Shown in pieces: positions 45,854 through 54,134 of a stretch of DNA of 64,000 bases (position 1 is the stretch's first letter; each line of letters opens with the position of its first letter). Source of the stretch: Mucilaginibacter sp. PPCGB 2223 (lineage in GTDB: Bacteria > Bacteroidota > Bacteroidia > Sphingobacteriales > Sphingobacteriaceae). A model generated the notes under the pieces. That model was not told the DNA's origin. It saw only the letters and a list, made by a program, of their open reading frames with translations, and searched no databases. The DNA is taken from the NCBI RefSeq assembly GCF_001705515.1, contig NZ_MDJS01000005.1:124001-188000 (forward strand), read 5' to 3'. A program made the translations under genes and the position numbers.

Positions 45854-45886
45854 AAAGCCCTGTTGTGAGAGTAACGGGGCTTTTTT
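45854..45886 (+). terminator. Intrinsic terminator
   Basis: Stem aaagccctgtt / aacggggcttt (one wobble) with a T run after apaG. Confidence 0.8.
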
Positions 45887-46049
45887 GTTTGCGATAGGCT
45901 TACGTTGATTGGATACGCGGACTTTAATCCAGTCAATAAGGGTAATATGTTTTTCGTCTTGATTCTTGAGTCTCGACTCTTGATTCTTTTTTATCCGGGC
46001 GTTTCCCTGCGGGCCGCGCTTTCCGCTCATACTGCGTAGGCATTAGCCA

Positions 46050-46285
46050 CGAGGCCGGTATCCCTGCCTGCCGGCAGGCGGGCGCTGCAATCACTTAACG
46101 CAAAAGCGAACAATAAGCTTGCGTTTTTGAATAATTATGGCTATATTGTATAGTTAGGCGCGAAGCTTGATAGTAGTTCATTAGTTCACTGGTCATTTGT
46201 TCATTGGTGCCTATATGATGAGAAAAGATGTTAACAGGCCTGCAAAAATTTCTCCGGCCTGCCGGCTGGCAGGTACAATTCCCCC
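46050..46285. repeat. Composite intergenic repeat, copy B
   Basis: G+C-rich module (gccggtatccctgcctgccg...) at 46050-46100 in the same orientation as in copies A and C, then the core module at 46141-46285 in the reverse orientation. Short frames read across it are not genes. The whole region 45887-46395 holds no other feature I can name. Confidence 0.8.
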
Positions 46286-46395
46286 CCTCGCTCGCAATGA
46301 TAATTCGTGAAAATCTTGTGAAAAATACCGAAGAATACCGATGTTTTCTTAAATGAGTCAGGTGCAACATAAAAGGTAATAATTTTCCAACATCC

Positions 46396-46848
46396 CTACG
46401 CTCCAAACTGGCTCAGATGATGATCGAGGTGTTTCCAGAACATGGTGTTCCATTCGGCAACGGTTAACTTGCCGAATGAGTGCGATTCCTTACCATCAAA
46501 ATAGCTTTCGCCCAGTTCGAGCGTTTGGTTAAGGTGGCCGATTAACCGCGCTTTCTCGGCTTCAAAATCTTTATCTTCTCTGATCAGGAAATACGGCGCT
46601 GTTTGCAGGTTATGTTTGTAAGGTTTGGGGTCGGTAACGGTTTTTTTAACCAGCGTTTTCAGGATGAACTTCATGAAAGCATTTGGTTTGGGGTGCTTGT
46701 CGGTGTATACCAGTTCGTAGGTTACATTGCAATGGGCCAGCATTTGCCCTACGCTCATTTTACCCCAAAGCGGCTGGGTTGAAGGGTTTAACTTGTTGAT
46801 GCGTGCTATCAGTTTGCTTACATCGTCGTGGTTGAATACGCTTTCCAT
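46396..46848 (-). CDS. DUF1569 (DinB-like) protein
   Basis: 150 residues. A four-helix DinB-type fold: LWGKMSVGQMLAHCNVTYELV near the N-terminus and TVAEWNTMFWKHLDHHLSQFG at the end. The three metal-site His (H39 region and the two in HLDHH) are in place, as in DUF1569 proteins. Function unknown; cytoplasmic. Confidence 0.82.
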   Translation of the reverse strand: MESVFNHDDVSKLIARINKLNPSTQPLWGKMSVGQMLAHCNVTYELVYTDKHPKPNAFMKFILKTLVKKTVTDPKPYKHNLQTAPYFLIREDKDFEAEKARLIGHLNQTLELGESYFDGKESHSFGKLTVAEWNTMFWKHLDHHLSQFGA

Positions 46849-46857
46849 GTTTTTGCT

Positions 46858-47340
46858 TTATTGCCTGGTATATTTTAAATTAAAAATCCCGTTGCTGATT
46901 GTTTTGGTGGCATTGTTATTAAAGTTTGTGGCGGTAAACTGAAAAGTGCCCGTCACGGTGTCGGTAGTCAGGCCGGTAATGGTGACGGTGCCAATGGTAC
47001 CTATAAAGGTATCTGTATTAGCCGGGGTAGCATTATAACTTAAAATGGTATTGTTTGCAGCAATATTAAAAACGCCTGTTTTCAGATCGTCTATCAACAG
47101 GTTAACGCTTTGGTTACCGGGTAGCTGCCCTACGATTTGAATGCTGTTGGTGCTGATATAAAGAATAGCCGCATTTAAATAGGATGCCTGGCTAACCCCA
47201 TCAACTTTAAGCGTGATGTAATAATCGTTGCTTAAGCTTGTTACAGGCTTTGTACTTAACGATCCCGACCCTTTATCGCACGAATTAAACAGCATAATGC
47301 TGAGTGCCAGGAAAAAGAATGAGACGCCGGCGTTTTTCAT
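46858..47340 (-). CDS. Small beta-sandwich lipoprotein
   Basis: 160 residues with lipobox (MLFNSCDKG). Mature part is beta-rich with Thr/Asn repeats (TVTITGLTTDTVTGTFQFTA), similar to DUF6252-type Bacteroidota lipoproteins. Unknown ligand. Same strand as the DUF1569 gene, 9 bases upstream, perhaps co-transcribed. Confidence 0.7.
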   Translation of the reverse strand: MKNAGVSFFFLALSIMLFNSCDKGSGSLSTKPVTSLSNDYYITLKVDGVSQASYLNAAILYISTNSIQIVGQLPGNQSVNLLIDDLKTGVFNIAANNTILSYNATPANTDTFIGTIGTVTITGLTTDTVTGTFQFTATNFNNNATKTISNGIFNLKYTRQ

Positions 47341-47399
47341 AAATCGTCAATACATTGATAAATATACAGACAATTTATGAAAACAGGTTCCCTGGTTGG

Positions 47400-48128
47400 T
47401 TAGTTGCGGCGGTTAAATAAAAATGATGCGTAATACAGCAAAGTAGCCAGCGAACCCAATGCGGCAACAACATAGGTCATGGCGGCCCACCAAAGCGCGT
47501 CTTTAGCCTGTTCGTGCTCTTCGGCGGTTTTCATTACGGTGTAGTTGTTATTGAGCCAGGCCAGGGCACGGTTGCTGGCATCAAACTCAACCGGCAGGGT
47601 GATAAAGCTAAAAGCAGTAACTACAGCTAAAGCAGCAACGCCTATGGCCAGTACAAACGGGTTGTTGGTAAATATGAGTAATAATACACCGATCATGAGC
47701 GTCCAGGTGGTGAGTGTTGATGCAGTATTGACGATTGGCACCATAAACGATCGGAAATTAAGCCACGAGTACGCTTTGGCGTGCTGCAAGGCGTGTCCGC
47801 ATTCGTGTGCGGCAACAGCGGCCGCGGCCACGCTGCGGCTGTAATACACATCAGGGCTCAGGTTTACGGTTTTGGTTTCGGGATTGTAATGATCGGTTAG
47901 CTGGCCCTCAACCGAAATAACCTGCACATCATAGATCATGTTATCCTTGAGCATCCTTTCGGCAACCTCCTGGCCTGACAGGCCGGATAGCAAACCTGTT
48001 TCGGAGTAGGTTTTGAATTTGCTCCTGAAGCGGGCCTGTACGATAAAACTGACAATGGCTACGGCGATCATCAAAAACCAGCCCGAATTATAGCCTATAT
48101 ATGCGGTTATGAATGTTAAACTATTCAT
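47400..48128 (-). CDS. YugP-type zinc metallopeptidase
   Basis: 242 residues. The HExxH motif AAHECGHALQHA near residue 110 is flanked by membrane segments at about 8-28, 135-160 and 215-235. This matches the YugP (peptidase_Mx/DUF) membrane protease family. Single gene, divergent from the oxidoreductase. Confidence 0.85.
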   Translation of the reverse strand: MNSLTFITAYIGYNSGWFLMIAVAIVSFIVQARFRSKFKTYSETGLLSGLSGQEVAERMLKDNMIYDVQVISVEGQLTDHYNPETKTVNLSPDVYYSRSVAAAAVAAHECGHALQHAKAYSWLNFRSFMVPIVNTASTLTTWTLMIGVLLLIFTNNPFVLAIGVAALAVVTAFSFITLPVEFDASNRALAWLNNNYTVMKTAEEHEQAKDALWWAAMTYVVAALGSLATLLYYASFLFNRRN

Positions 48129-48194
48129 GGTATTTGTTTTTTATAGATATATTCAAAAAGTATTCCGATTATTAACTGTAACAGGTGCACTAAA

Positions 48195-49340
48195 ATGATG
48201 GCGCAAAATTATTCGTACTGGGAGCAGACCGCATTTGTGGGCGAATGCGATGTTATTATCGTTGGCAGCGGCATCGTAGGCCTTAACGCAGCGCTGCACC
48301 TCAAAACCCTGCGGCCCGGATTAAACGTTGTGGTTTTGGAGCGCGGTTTTTTGCCCAGCGGCGCAAGTACCAAAAATGCCGGTTTTGCTTGTTTCGGAAC
48401 GGTTTCGGAGCAATTGGGGCTGTTGAAACAGGCATCCGAAGCAGAAGTGGTGCAACTGGTTGATTACAAATGCCGCGGGCTGAAAAGGCTTCGCGAGAAG
48501 CTGGGTGACGATAATATCGACTACCAGGAATACGGGGGTTACGAACTTTTTTTTGATGGTGATACGAACAGGGCTGATGAATGCATAGCTAAGATCGGCT
48601 ATCTGAATAATTTACTCTCGCCTGTTATTGGGCGTGCTGACATTTATGCAGTAGCCGATGAAAAAATTGCAGACTTTGGCTTTAAAGGCGTTAGCCGGAT
48701 GATATACAATACCTGCGAGGGCCAGATACATACAGGCAAAATGATGCGGGCCTTGCTGACGAAAGTGCAGGGCTCGGGAATATTGGTTTTGAATAACTGC
48801 ATGGTTAAGAATATCGCACAGCAAAACCATTCGGTTGAAGTGCTGACGGAACAGGGCGTTTTTAAAACCAGGACATTGATCATCGCGACCAATGCATTTG
48901 CAAAACAGTTATTCCCCGAGCTTGATGTAATACCCGGCCGCGGGCAGGTTTTGGTAACCAAACCTATTGATGAGCTGAAACTGAAGGGCACTTACCATTT
49001 TGACGAAGGTTATTATTACTTCCGTAATATCGACGGACGTGTACTTTTTGGCGGCGGACGCAACCTCGATTTTGCTGCCGAACAAACCACCGAATTCGGC
49101 CATACCGATCGCGTAAAGCAAAAACTGCTCGATTACTTGCAGCGGGTTATTTTGCCCGGACAGCGGTTTGAGGTGGACTATTGGTGGAGCGGCATTATGG
49201 GCTTTGGCGGCGATATTCAACCGGTCATCAAACAAATTGAACCTAATGTTTATTGCGCCGTGCGCTGCAACGGCATGGGCGTAGCCATGGGCACGCTGGT
49301 AGGCGAACAGGTGGCTGAGCTGGCGCTGCAAAACAGCTGA
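48195..49340 (+). CDS. FAD-dependent oxidoreductase (DAO family)
   Basis: 381 residues. The nucleotide-binding motif is VIIVGSGIVGLNAALHL near residue 20, then VVLERGFLPSGASTKNAGFACFG, a typical FAD-binding second motif, and near the C-terminus MGFGGDIQPVI with a final AVRCNGMGVAMG. Resembles glycine/gamma-glutamylputrescine oxidases that oxidise an amine with FAD. The substrate is not clear. Confidence 0.85.
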   Translation: MMAQNYSYWEQTAFVGECDVIIVGSGIVGLNAALHLKTLRPGLNVVVLERGFLPSGASTKNAGFACFGTVSEQLGLLKQASEAEVVQLVDYKCRGLKRLREKLGDDNIDYQEYGGYELFFDGDTNRADECIAKIGYLNNLLSPVIGRADIYAVADEKIADFGFKGVSRMIYNTCEGQIHTGKMMRALLTKVQGSGILVLNNCMVKNIAQQNHSVEVLTEQGVFKTRTLIIATNAFAKQLFPELDVIPGRGQVLVTKPIDELKLKGTYHFDEGYYYFRNIDGRVLFGGGRNLDFAAEQTTEFGHTDRVKQKLLDYLQRVILPGQRFEVDYWWSGIMGFGGDIQPVIKQIEPNVYCAVRCNGMGVAMGTLVGEQVAELALQNS

Positions 49341-49341
49341 T

Positions 49342-50457
49342 TTACTTCAGCACCTCGGCCAGTTTATCTGCCAGGGCATGTCCGCGCAGGTCGCGGCCCA
49401 ATATGGTGCCATCCCTGCCTATCAAAACGTTATCGGGTATGCCCGATACGCCGTAAATAAGCGCAGGTATGCTACGGTCGCCTTTCAGGTCGCTTACGTT
49501 TATCCACACCAGTTTATCCTGAAAAATAGCATCAACCCATTCCTTTTTTTCGGTATCGAGCGAGACCCCCAAAATATCAAAGCCCTTGCTTTTATACCTG
49601 TGATAAGCGGCAACCAGATCGGGGTTTTGCGCGCGGCATGGCCCGCACCATGATGCCCAAAAATCAACCAGCGTTATCTTTCCGGCAAAGTCGGATAGTT
49701 TTACGTCCCTGCCATCAGGCGTGCGTAGTATAAAATCGGCATACTTATCGCCAACCTTCAGGTTTTTGTTTAGCGATAGGTACTCGGCGATACTTTTGCT
49801 GTATGGCGAAGTCTTAACTTCGGCCGAAAACGCGTTGTATAACTGCCTGGTTTTATCCCTGCCCAGTGAGGCGGCATAAGTATTGAGCGCTTCGGCGCTG
49901 ACTACCGAGTTTGGATTGCTTTTTATAAACGCCGCCGATATTGTTATCTCGCGGTTTCGCAGCACATCAAACATTTTGGCGTTAGCCGCCTGGTTAAAAC
50001 CCAGGCTATCGGCCTGCAGGGCATGGTTAAGGCTGTCGATAGAAACAGTTACCGGCCTAACGGCCGAGGCCAGTTTATCGGCATCCTTTTGTGTTTCTGA
50101 GCCAGTTATCACGGCATCGTTAAATTTGCCCTTAGCGGCATTAAACTCCATGTCGGTGTTCTCAACCCACAAAAACTTATAATCTTCGTTGTTTTTTGTG
50201 CCGAGCATTACGTTCATGGTCGTGCCGTTTACTCTACCTTTCAGGGTGAATTTGCCCCCTGCTATTTGCGTCGAGTCGATAATATTAAGCCTGCCTCCTG
50301 GCGTCGCATCTTCGAGGTATATTTTGGTGCTATCGGCAAAACCGGTTACTGTGCCGGTGATGGTAAAACCGTCGGTGTTCTTCTTCGGCGAACGCAGTAC
50401 AAAAAAAACAGCCACGACTGCACCTGCCAAAACCAGTATAATGATGAGTTTTTTCAT
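49342..50457 (-). CDS. TlpA-like thioredoxin-fold protein with DUF4369 domain
   Basis: 371 residues. A signal/membrane anchor (LIIILVLAGAVVAVFFVL) is followed by a DUF4369-like beta domain (FTITGTVTGFADSTKIYLED), and from about 235 on by a thioredoxin domain with active site WASWCGPCRAQ. Periplasmic thiol-disulfide oxidoreductase, common in Bacteroidota with many copies. Adjacent to murF but with no evident link. Confidence 0.9.
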   Translation of the reverse strand: MKKLIIILVLAGAVVAVFFVLRSPKKNTDGFTITGTVTGFADSTKIYLEDATPGGRLNIIDSTQIAGGKFTLKGRVNGTTMNVMLGTKNNEDYKFLWVENTDMEFNAAKGKFNDAVITGSETQKDADKLASAVRPVTVSIDSLNHALQADSLGFNQAANAKMFDVLRNREITISAAFIKSNPNSVVSAEALNTYAASLGRDKTRQLYNAFSAEVKTSPYSKSIAEYLSLNKNLKVGDKYADFILRTPDGRDVKLSDFAGKITLVDFWASWCGPCRAQNPDLVAAYHRYKSKGFDILGVSLDTEKKEWVDAIFQDKLVWINVSDLKGDRSIPALIYGVSGIPDNVLIGRDGTILGRDLRGHALADKLAEVLK

Positions 50458-50463
50458 GAAGTT

Positions 50464-51765
50464 CTAAAATAAATTTACCAAACGTTCCAAAGCCATGCCA
50501 CGTGAGCCTTTGATGAGAATAGTAGCATTTTTAATGGGACGATTTGTCAACCCGGCAATGGCCTCTTCGGCGGTGTCGTAAAAGGTGGCTTTAACCTTGC
50601 CATTGCTCTTGTAGAACTCGTGGCCTATAAAAATGTGCTGATCGGCCGGTACCTGCATAGCTTTTTCAATAACCATGCGGTGCTCAGCCGGCGACTCTTC
50701 TCCCAATTCAAACATATCGCCTAATATCAACACCTTATGCGGCGCTTCCAGTTTCGCGATGTTATCTATCGCGACAGCCATGCTGCTTGGGTTGGCGTTA
50801 TAATAATCGCAGATCAGCGTATTGCTGGCAGTTTGGGTGATTTGCGAGCGGTTGTTTGTAGGCTGATAGCCCGCGATGCCCTGGTTGATCTCCTCCGGCG
50901 AAAGCCCGAAAAAATTACCGATGCAAATGGCAGCCAGAATATTATCGAGGTTATAAGCACCGGTGAGCTGAGAATGTACCGCAAAATACGCACCGTCCTT
51001 CAGCTTCCACTGCAGTTTTAAAAACGGGGCGTTTTCCAATAAGCTGCCCGAAACAGTATTGCCGGCATCGTGGCCGTAATAAAGCACGTTTGTCAGGCTT
51101 CGTTCGGCAGCCATATCTTTCAGAACAGCACTGTCATTGTTTACGAACGCTACACCTAAATGTACCTTGAGGAAATCGAACAGTTCGCCTTTGCCTTTTT
51201 TAACACCTTCGGCGCCGCCAAAACCTTCGAGGTGCGCTTTGCCTACGTTGGTAATTAAACCATGACTGGGCTGCGCAATGCTGCAAAGCAGCTCAATTTC
51301 TTTCTGGTGATTGGCTCCCATCTCAATTACCGCTATTTCGACGGTATTATCGATAGCTAAGATGGTCAGCGGCACCCCGATATGGTTATTGAGGTTGCCT
51401 TTGGTAGCATAGGTTTTATAATGCTGTGATAGTACAGCGTTGATCAGCTCTTTCGTAGTGGTTTTTCCGTTCGACCCGGTCAGCCCGATAACGGGTATCG
51501 GCAGTTGCCTGCGGTGGTAACGCGCAAGGTCCTGCAAGGCCGTTAAAACATCGTCTACCAGGATAAGGCGGTCGCCATTTTCGTAATCCGGGTTATCAAT
51601 AATTGCGTAAGCGGCACCGCTTTCAATAGCCCGGGCTGCAAAAGTATTGGCATCGAACTTGTCGCCCTTCAAGGCAAAAAACATACACCCCGGGCTGATG
51701 TTGCGTGTGTCGGTACTGATAACGGGGTGCTGAATATATAACTGATAAAGCTCTTCTGTGCTCAT
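50464..51765 (-). CDS. murF: UDP-MurNAc-tripeptide--D-Ala-D-Ala ligase
   Basis: 433 residues from ATG 51765 (MSTEELYQLYIQHP); the longer frame at 51786 adds seven unlikely residues. It adds D-Ala-D-Ala to the peptidoglycan precursor. The P-loop is LTGSNGKTTTKELI, with IEMGANHQKEIELLC and the ligase C-domain (LILGDMFELG). Stands alone, six bases downstream of the TlpA-like gene start on the same strand. Confidence 0.95.
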   Translation of the reverse strand: MSTEELYQLYIQHPVISTDTRNISPGCMFFALKGDKFDANTFAARAIESGAAYAIIDNPDYENGDRLILVDDVLTALQDLARYHRRQLPIPVIGLTGSNGKTTTKELINAVLSQHYKTYATKGNLNNHIGVPLTILAIDNTVEIAVIEMGANHQKEIELLCSIAQPSHGLITNVGKAHLEGFGGAEGVKKGKGELFDFLKVHLGVAFVNNDSAVLKDMAAERSLTNVLYYGHDAGNTVSGSLLENAPFLKLQWKLKDGAYFAVHSQLTGAYNLDNILAAICIGNFFGLSPEEINQGIAGYQPTNNRSQITQTASNTLICDYYNANPSSMAVAIDNIAKLEAPHKVLILGDMFELGEESPAEHRMVIEKAMQVPADQHIFIGHEFYKSNGKVKATFYDTAEEAIAGLTNRPIKNATILIKGSRGMALERLVNLF

Positions 51766-51786
51766 TTTGTAGGTTACTGTATGCAA

Positions 51787-52117
51787 GTTTAAATATTTGA
51801 ACGCGGATAACCGGGTGAAAAACTGCTAAAATTTAAACTTACCCGTTAAAACACGGTAAAATATCAGTGATTATACTTTAAGATATCGTTAAAGTTTTGG
51901 GGTTATTTGTACTACTCTGCCACTAAACAGGGCAATAAACCAAAACAGATTTACGATTTTGAAAAAAATTTAATAAAAGCGAACAAATATTAAAAATGCT
52001 GCAACCGTTTGCTGCTTTGATTGTTTTTCTTTTAAAAAAAGACATTTTAGTCAGGACAACTAATAATGAAAATGATTATATTAGCAATAATTCAGTAGTA
52101 CTTTAAAACCGATAGTT
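51787..52117. other. Gene-free stretch
   Basis: About 330 bases of A+T-rich sequence between divergent genes. I see no repeat, RNA gene or strong promoter match. Confidence 0.4.
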
Positions 52118-52636
52118 ATGATAAAAATTAACATTGCTACGGCAAATGGTTTTACCACCGAAGAGTTAAAAAAAGTTGAGGCGGCCAACTCGACACTAAA
52201 TAATATTCTGAACAGTGAAAAGTTCAGGGAGCGGGTGCTAAAGTTTACCACCGATGGCTTGTTCAGGTTCCATTATCGTCGTTCGTTTTTTGGAAAATGG
52301 ATAGATAAGCCACACACCAATCACCAGGTTTATGAAATAGTGACTCAACACTCGGGTGCTGATGATGCCGGTGTTAAACAAATCGACCTGCACCTCGAAT
52401 TATTGCCAGGCGGTGGCGAAGAACACATAGGCTACACAGATACCAATACCCGTAAGATATTTACCTACCGCGATTGGTTTAACAGTGTTTCGCTTGCCGA
52501 ATATGCCGGTCATTTAACCCACGAGTGGTGCCACCAGTTAGGTTTTGATCACTCACCGAAACCCGATCCTAAACGGGAACATTCGGTACCTTATGGCATA
52601 GGCTCTATTACCGAGGCTATTACCCTCAACTACTAA
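52118..52636 (+). CDS. Metzincin-like putative metalloprotease
   Basis: 172 residues, no signal peptide. HEWCHQLGFDH (residues 135-145) is a full HExxHxxGxxH zinc signature. The upstream part has beta segments (VKQIDLHLELLPGGG) and a Tyr/Trp turn (YRDWFNSVSLAEYAGH). Members of this kind are peptidases; the small size and lack of export signal are unusual for that class. The family is not recognised beyond the motif. Confidence 0.65.
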   Translation: MIKINIATANGFTTEELKKVEAANSTLNNILNSEKFRERVLKFTTDGLFRFHYRRSFFGKWIDKPHTNHQVYEIVTQHSGADDAGVKQIDLHLELLPGGGEEHIGYTDTNTRKIFTYRDWFNSVSLAEYAGHLTHEWCHQLGFDHSPKPDPKREHSVPYGIGSITEAITLNY

Positions 52637-52700
52637 AAGAGCACTGCCTGCAATCTGCATTCGGTTTTTTGTGTTAACTTAACACCAAAGTCCGACTGTA

Positions 52701-53279
52701 ATGAACGATGCGCTTACCTTATTTTTATACCAATCGGGCCTGGTTTCGCTTACCGGTGCGCAGCAAATCGCTGCCCATTTTCATGAAAAAACACTCTCAA
52801 AGAACGACTACCTGTTAAAATCAGGGCAGGTAAGCAACGAATACCTTTTTGTTGAGAGCGGCTTTTTACGCTTATTTGCTTACGATGTTGATGGTAATGA
52901 TATTACTACCGGTTTTTGCAGCAGTAACCAGGTCGTATTTGAAGTGTCATCATATTTTAACCGCACACCCTCTAAAGAAAACATACAGGCATTAACCGAT
53001 TGCCGGGGCCGGTTCATCACGTTCGACGAATTGAATAATCTTTTCCATACCATGCCCGAGTTCCGCGAATTCGGGCGCTCGATATTGGTAAAGGGTTTTT
53101 CGGACCTGAAAGTGCGGATGCTGTCCATGATCACCGAATCGGCCGAGGAGCGTTATGCAAACCTGCTCAGATCAAACCCCGAGATCATCCGGAACGCTCC
53201 GTTAAAAACCATCGCCACTTACCTGGGCATCACCGATACCTCGCTGAGCCGGATCAGGAAAGAGATGGCGCATAAATAA
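52701..53279 (+). CDS. Crp/Fnr-family transcription regulator
   Basis: 192 residues. Residues 1-125 are a cyclic-nucleotide-binding-like beta barrel (YLLKSGQVSNEYLFVESGFLRLF) and residues about 140-192 a compact winged HTH (LKTIATYLGITDTSLSRIRKEM). No Fe-S cysteines, so it is not an oxygen-sensing Fnr. Typical of Bacteroidota Crp-like regulators. It probably controls the membrane-protein gene that follows. Confidence 0.85.
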   Translation: MNDALTLFLYQSGLVSLTGAQQIAAHFHEKTLSKNDYLLKSGQVSNEYLFVESGFLRLFAYDVDGNDITTGFCSSNQVVFEVSSYFNRTPSKENIQALTDCRGRFITFDELNNLFHTMPEFREFGRSILVKGFSDLKVRMLSMITESAEERYANLLRSNPEIIRNAPLKTIATYLGITDTSLSRIRKEMAHK

Positions 53280-53293
53280 GCCTTGTTGCATTT

Positions 53294-53309
53294 CTTGCCA
53301 AATGGCAAG
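53294..53309. promoter_or_regulatory. Inverted repeat upstream of membrane gene
   Basis: CTTGCC-AAAT-GGCAAG, perfect 6-bp arms, in the 83-base gap between the regulator and the membrane-protein gene. Candidate operator for the neighbouring regulator; only inference. Confidence 0.35.
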
Positions 53310-53362
53310 CGTAGGCTCCGGTTTGAAAACTTCCTTTGTTGTGTATTTAAACACACTGTAAA

Positions 53363-54025
53363 ATGGAAATACTACCCGCATTATTTATCGTTATCGCACT
53401 CATTGCCTTGTTTATATTATACAAAGCAAGTGGCAGCAAGGCTATAGTTTTATTGGTTCCTTTAGGATGGCTGATACTACAGGCAGTTGTCAGCAGCGCC
53501 GGTTTTTACCAGGTAACCAATACCGCACCGCCAAGGATTATGCTGGCCATATTACCGCCACTGATTTTGATCCTGTTGTTGTTTATTAGCCGGTCAGGTA
53601 AACTATTTGTAGATTCATTCAACCCTGCATGGCTTACTGCAATGCATATCATCCGTATTTTGGTGGAGATAGGGATATTACAATTGTACCTTCACCATCT
53701 TGTTCCGCAAATTATGACTTTTGAGGGGCGGAACCTGGATATCTTATCAGGGATCACAGCACCTATCACCTGGTATTTTGGTTATTATAAACCCAAGCTC
53801 CATAAGTCTGCGTTACTTGCGTGGAATTTTGCCTGTATGGCCTTGCTGTTCAACATCGTAACTATCGCTATACTTTCGGCACCGTTTAAATTCCAACATT
53901 TTGGTTTTGAGCAGCCTAATATTGCTATCCTACAGTTCCCATATATCTGGCTGCCTTGCTTTATTGTGCCGGTGGTACTGTTTTCGCACCTGGTATGTGT
54001 GAGGGAGCTACTTGTAAAGAAATAA
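53363..54025 (+). CDS. Multi-TM membrane protein, unknown function
   Basis: 220 residues with about six hydrophobic spans (for example LFIVIALIALFILY, IMLAILPPLILILLLF, IWLPCFIVPVVLFSH). Scattered polar residues in the spans (RNLDILSG, YFGYYKPKLHKS). No named family. Its place just after a Crp/Fnr regulator is the only hint to its control. Confidence 0.6.
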   Translation: MEILPALFIVIALIALFILYKASGSKAIVLLVPLGWLILQAVVSSAGFYQVTNTAPPRIMLAILPPLILILLLFISRSGKLFVDSFNPAWLTAMHIIRILVEIGILQLYLHHLVPQIMTFEGRNLDILSGITAPITWYFGYYKPKLHKSALLAWNFACMALLFNIVTIAILSAPFKFQHFGFEQPNIAILQFPYIWLPCFIVPVVLFSHLVCVRELLVKK

Positions 54026-54034
54026 AAAAAACGG

Positions 54035-54068
54035 AGTCATGCTGAACTTGTTTCAGCACCTCTCAAGA
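54035..54068. repeat. Short intergenic repeat (gtcatgctgaacttg... family)
   Basis: A copy of the short element at 1123-1150, with an internal GCTGAA/TTCAGC stem. It sits between the membrane-protein and glnS genes. Confidence 0.6.
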
Positions 54069-54086
54069 CATTTACTCAAGCAAATG

Positions 54087-54118
54087 AAAGCCAGCCTGGA
54101 TAGTCCCCGGGCTGGTTT
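54087..54118. terminator. Probable bidirectional terminator
   Basis: Stem gccagcc / ggctggt with a C-rich loop, between the convergent membrane-protein and glnS genes. The T runs are weak. Confidence 0.5.
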
Positions 54119-54134
54119 AGTATAATGATAATAT

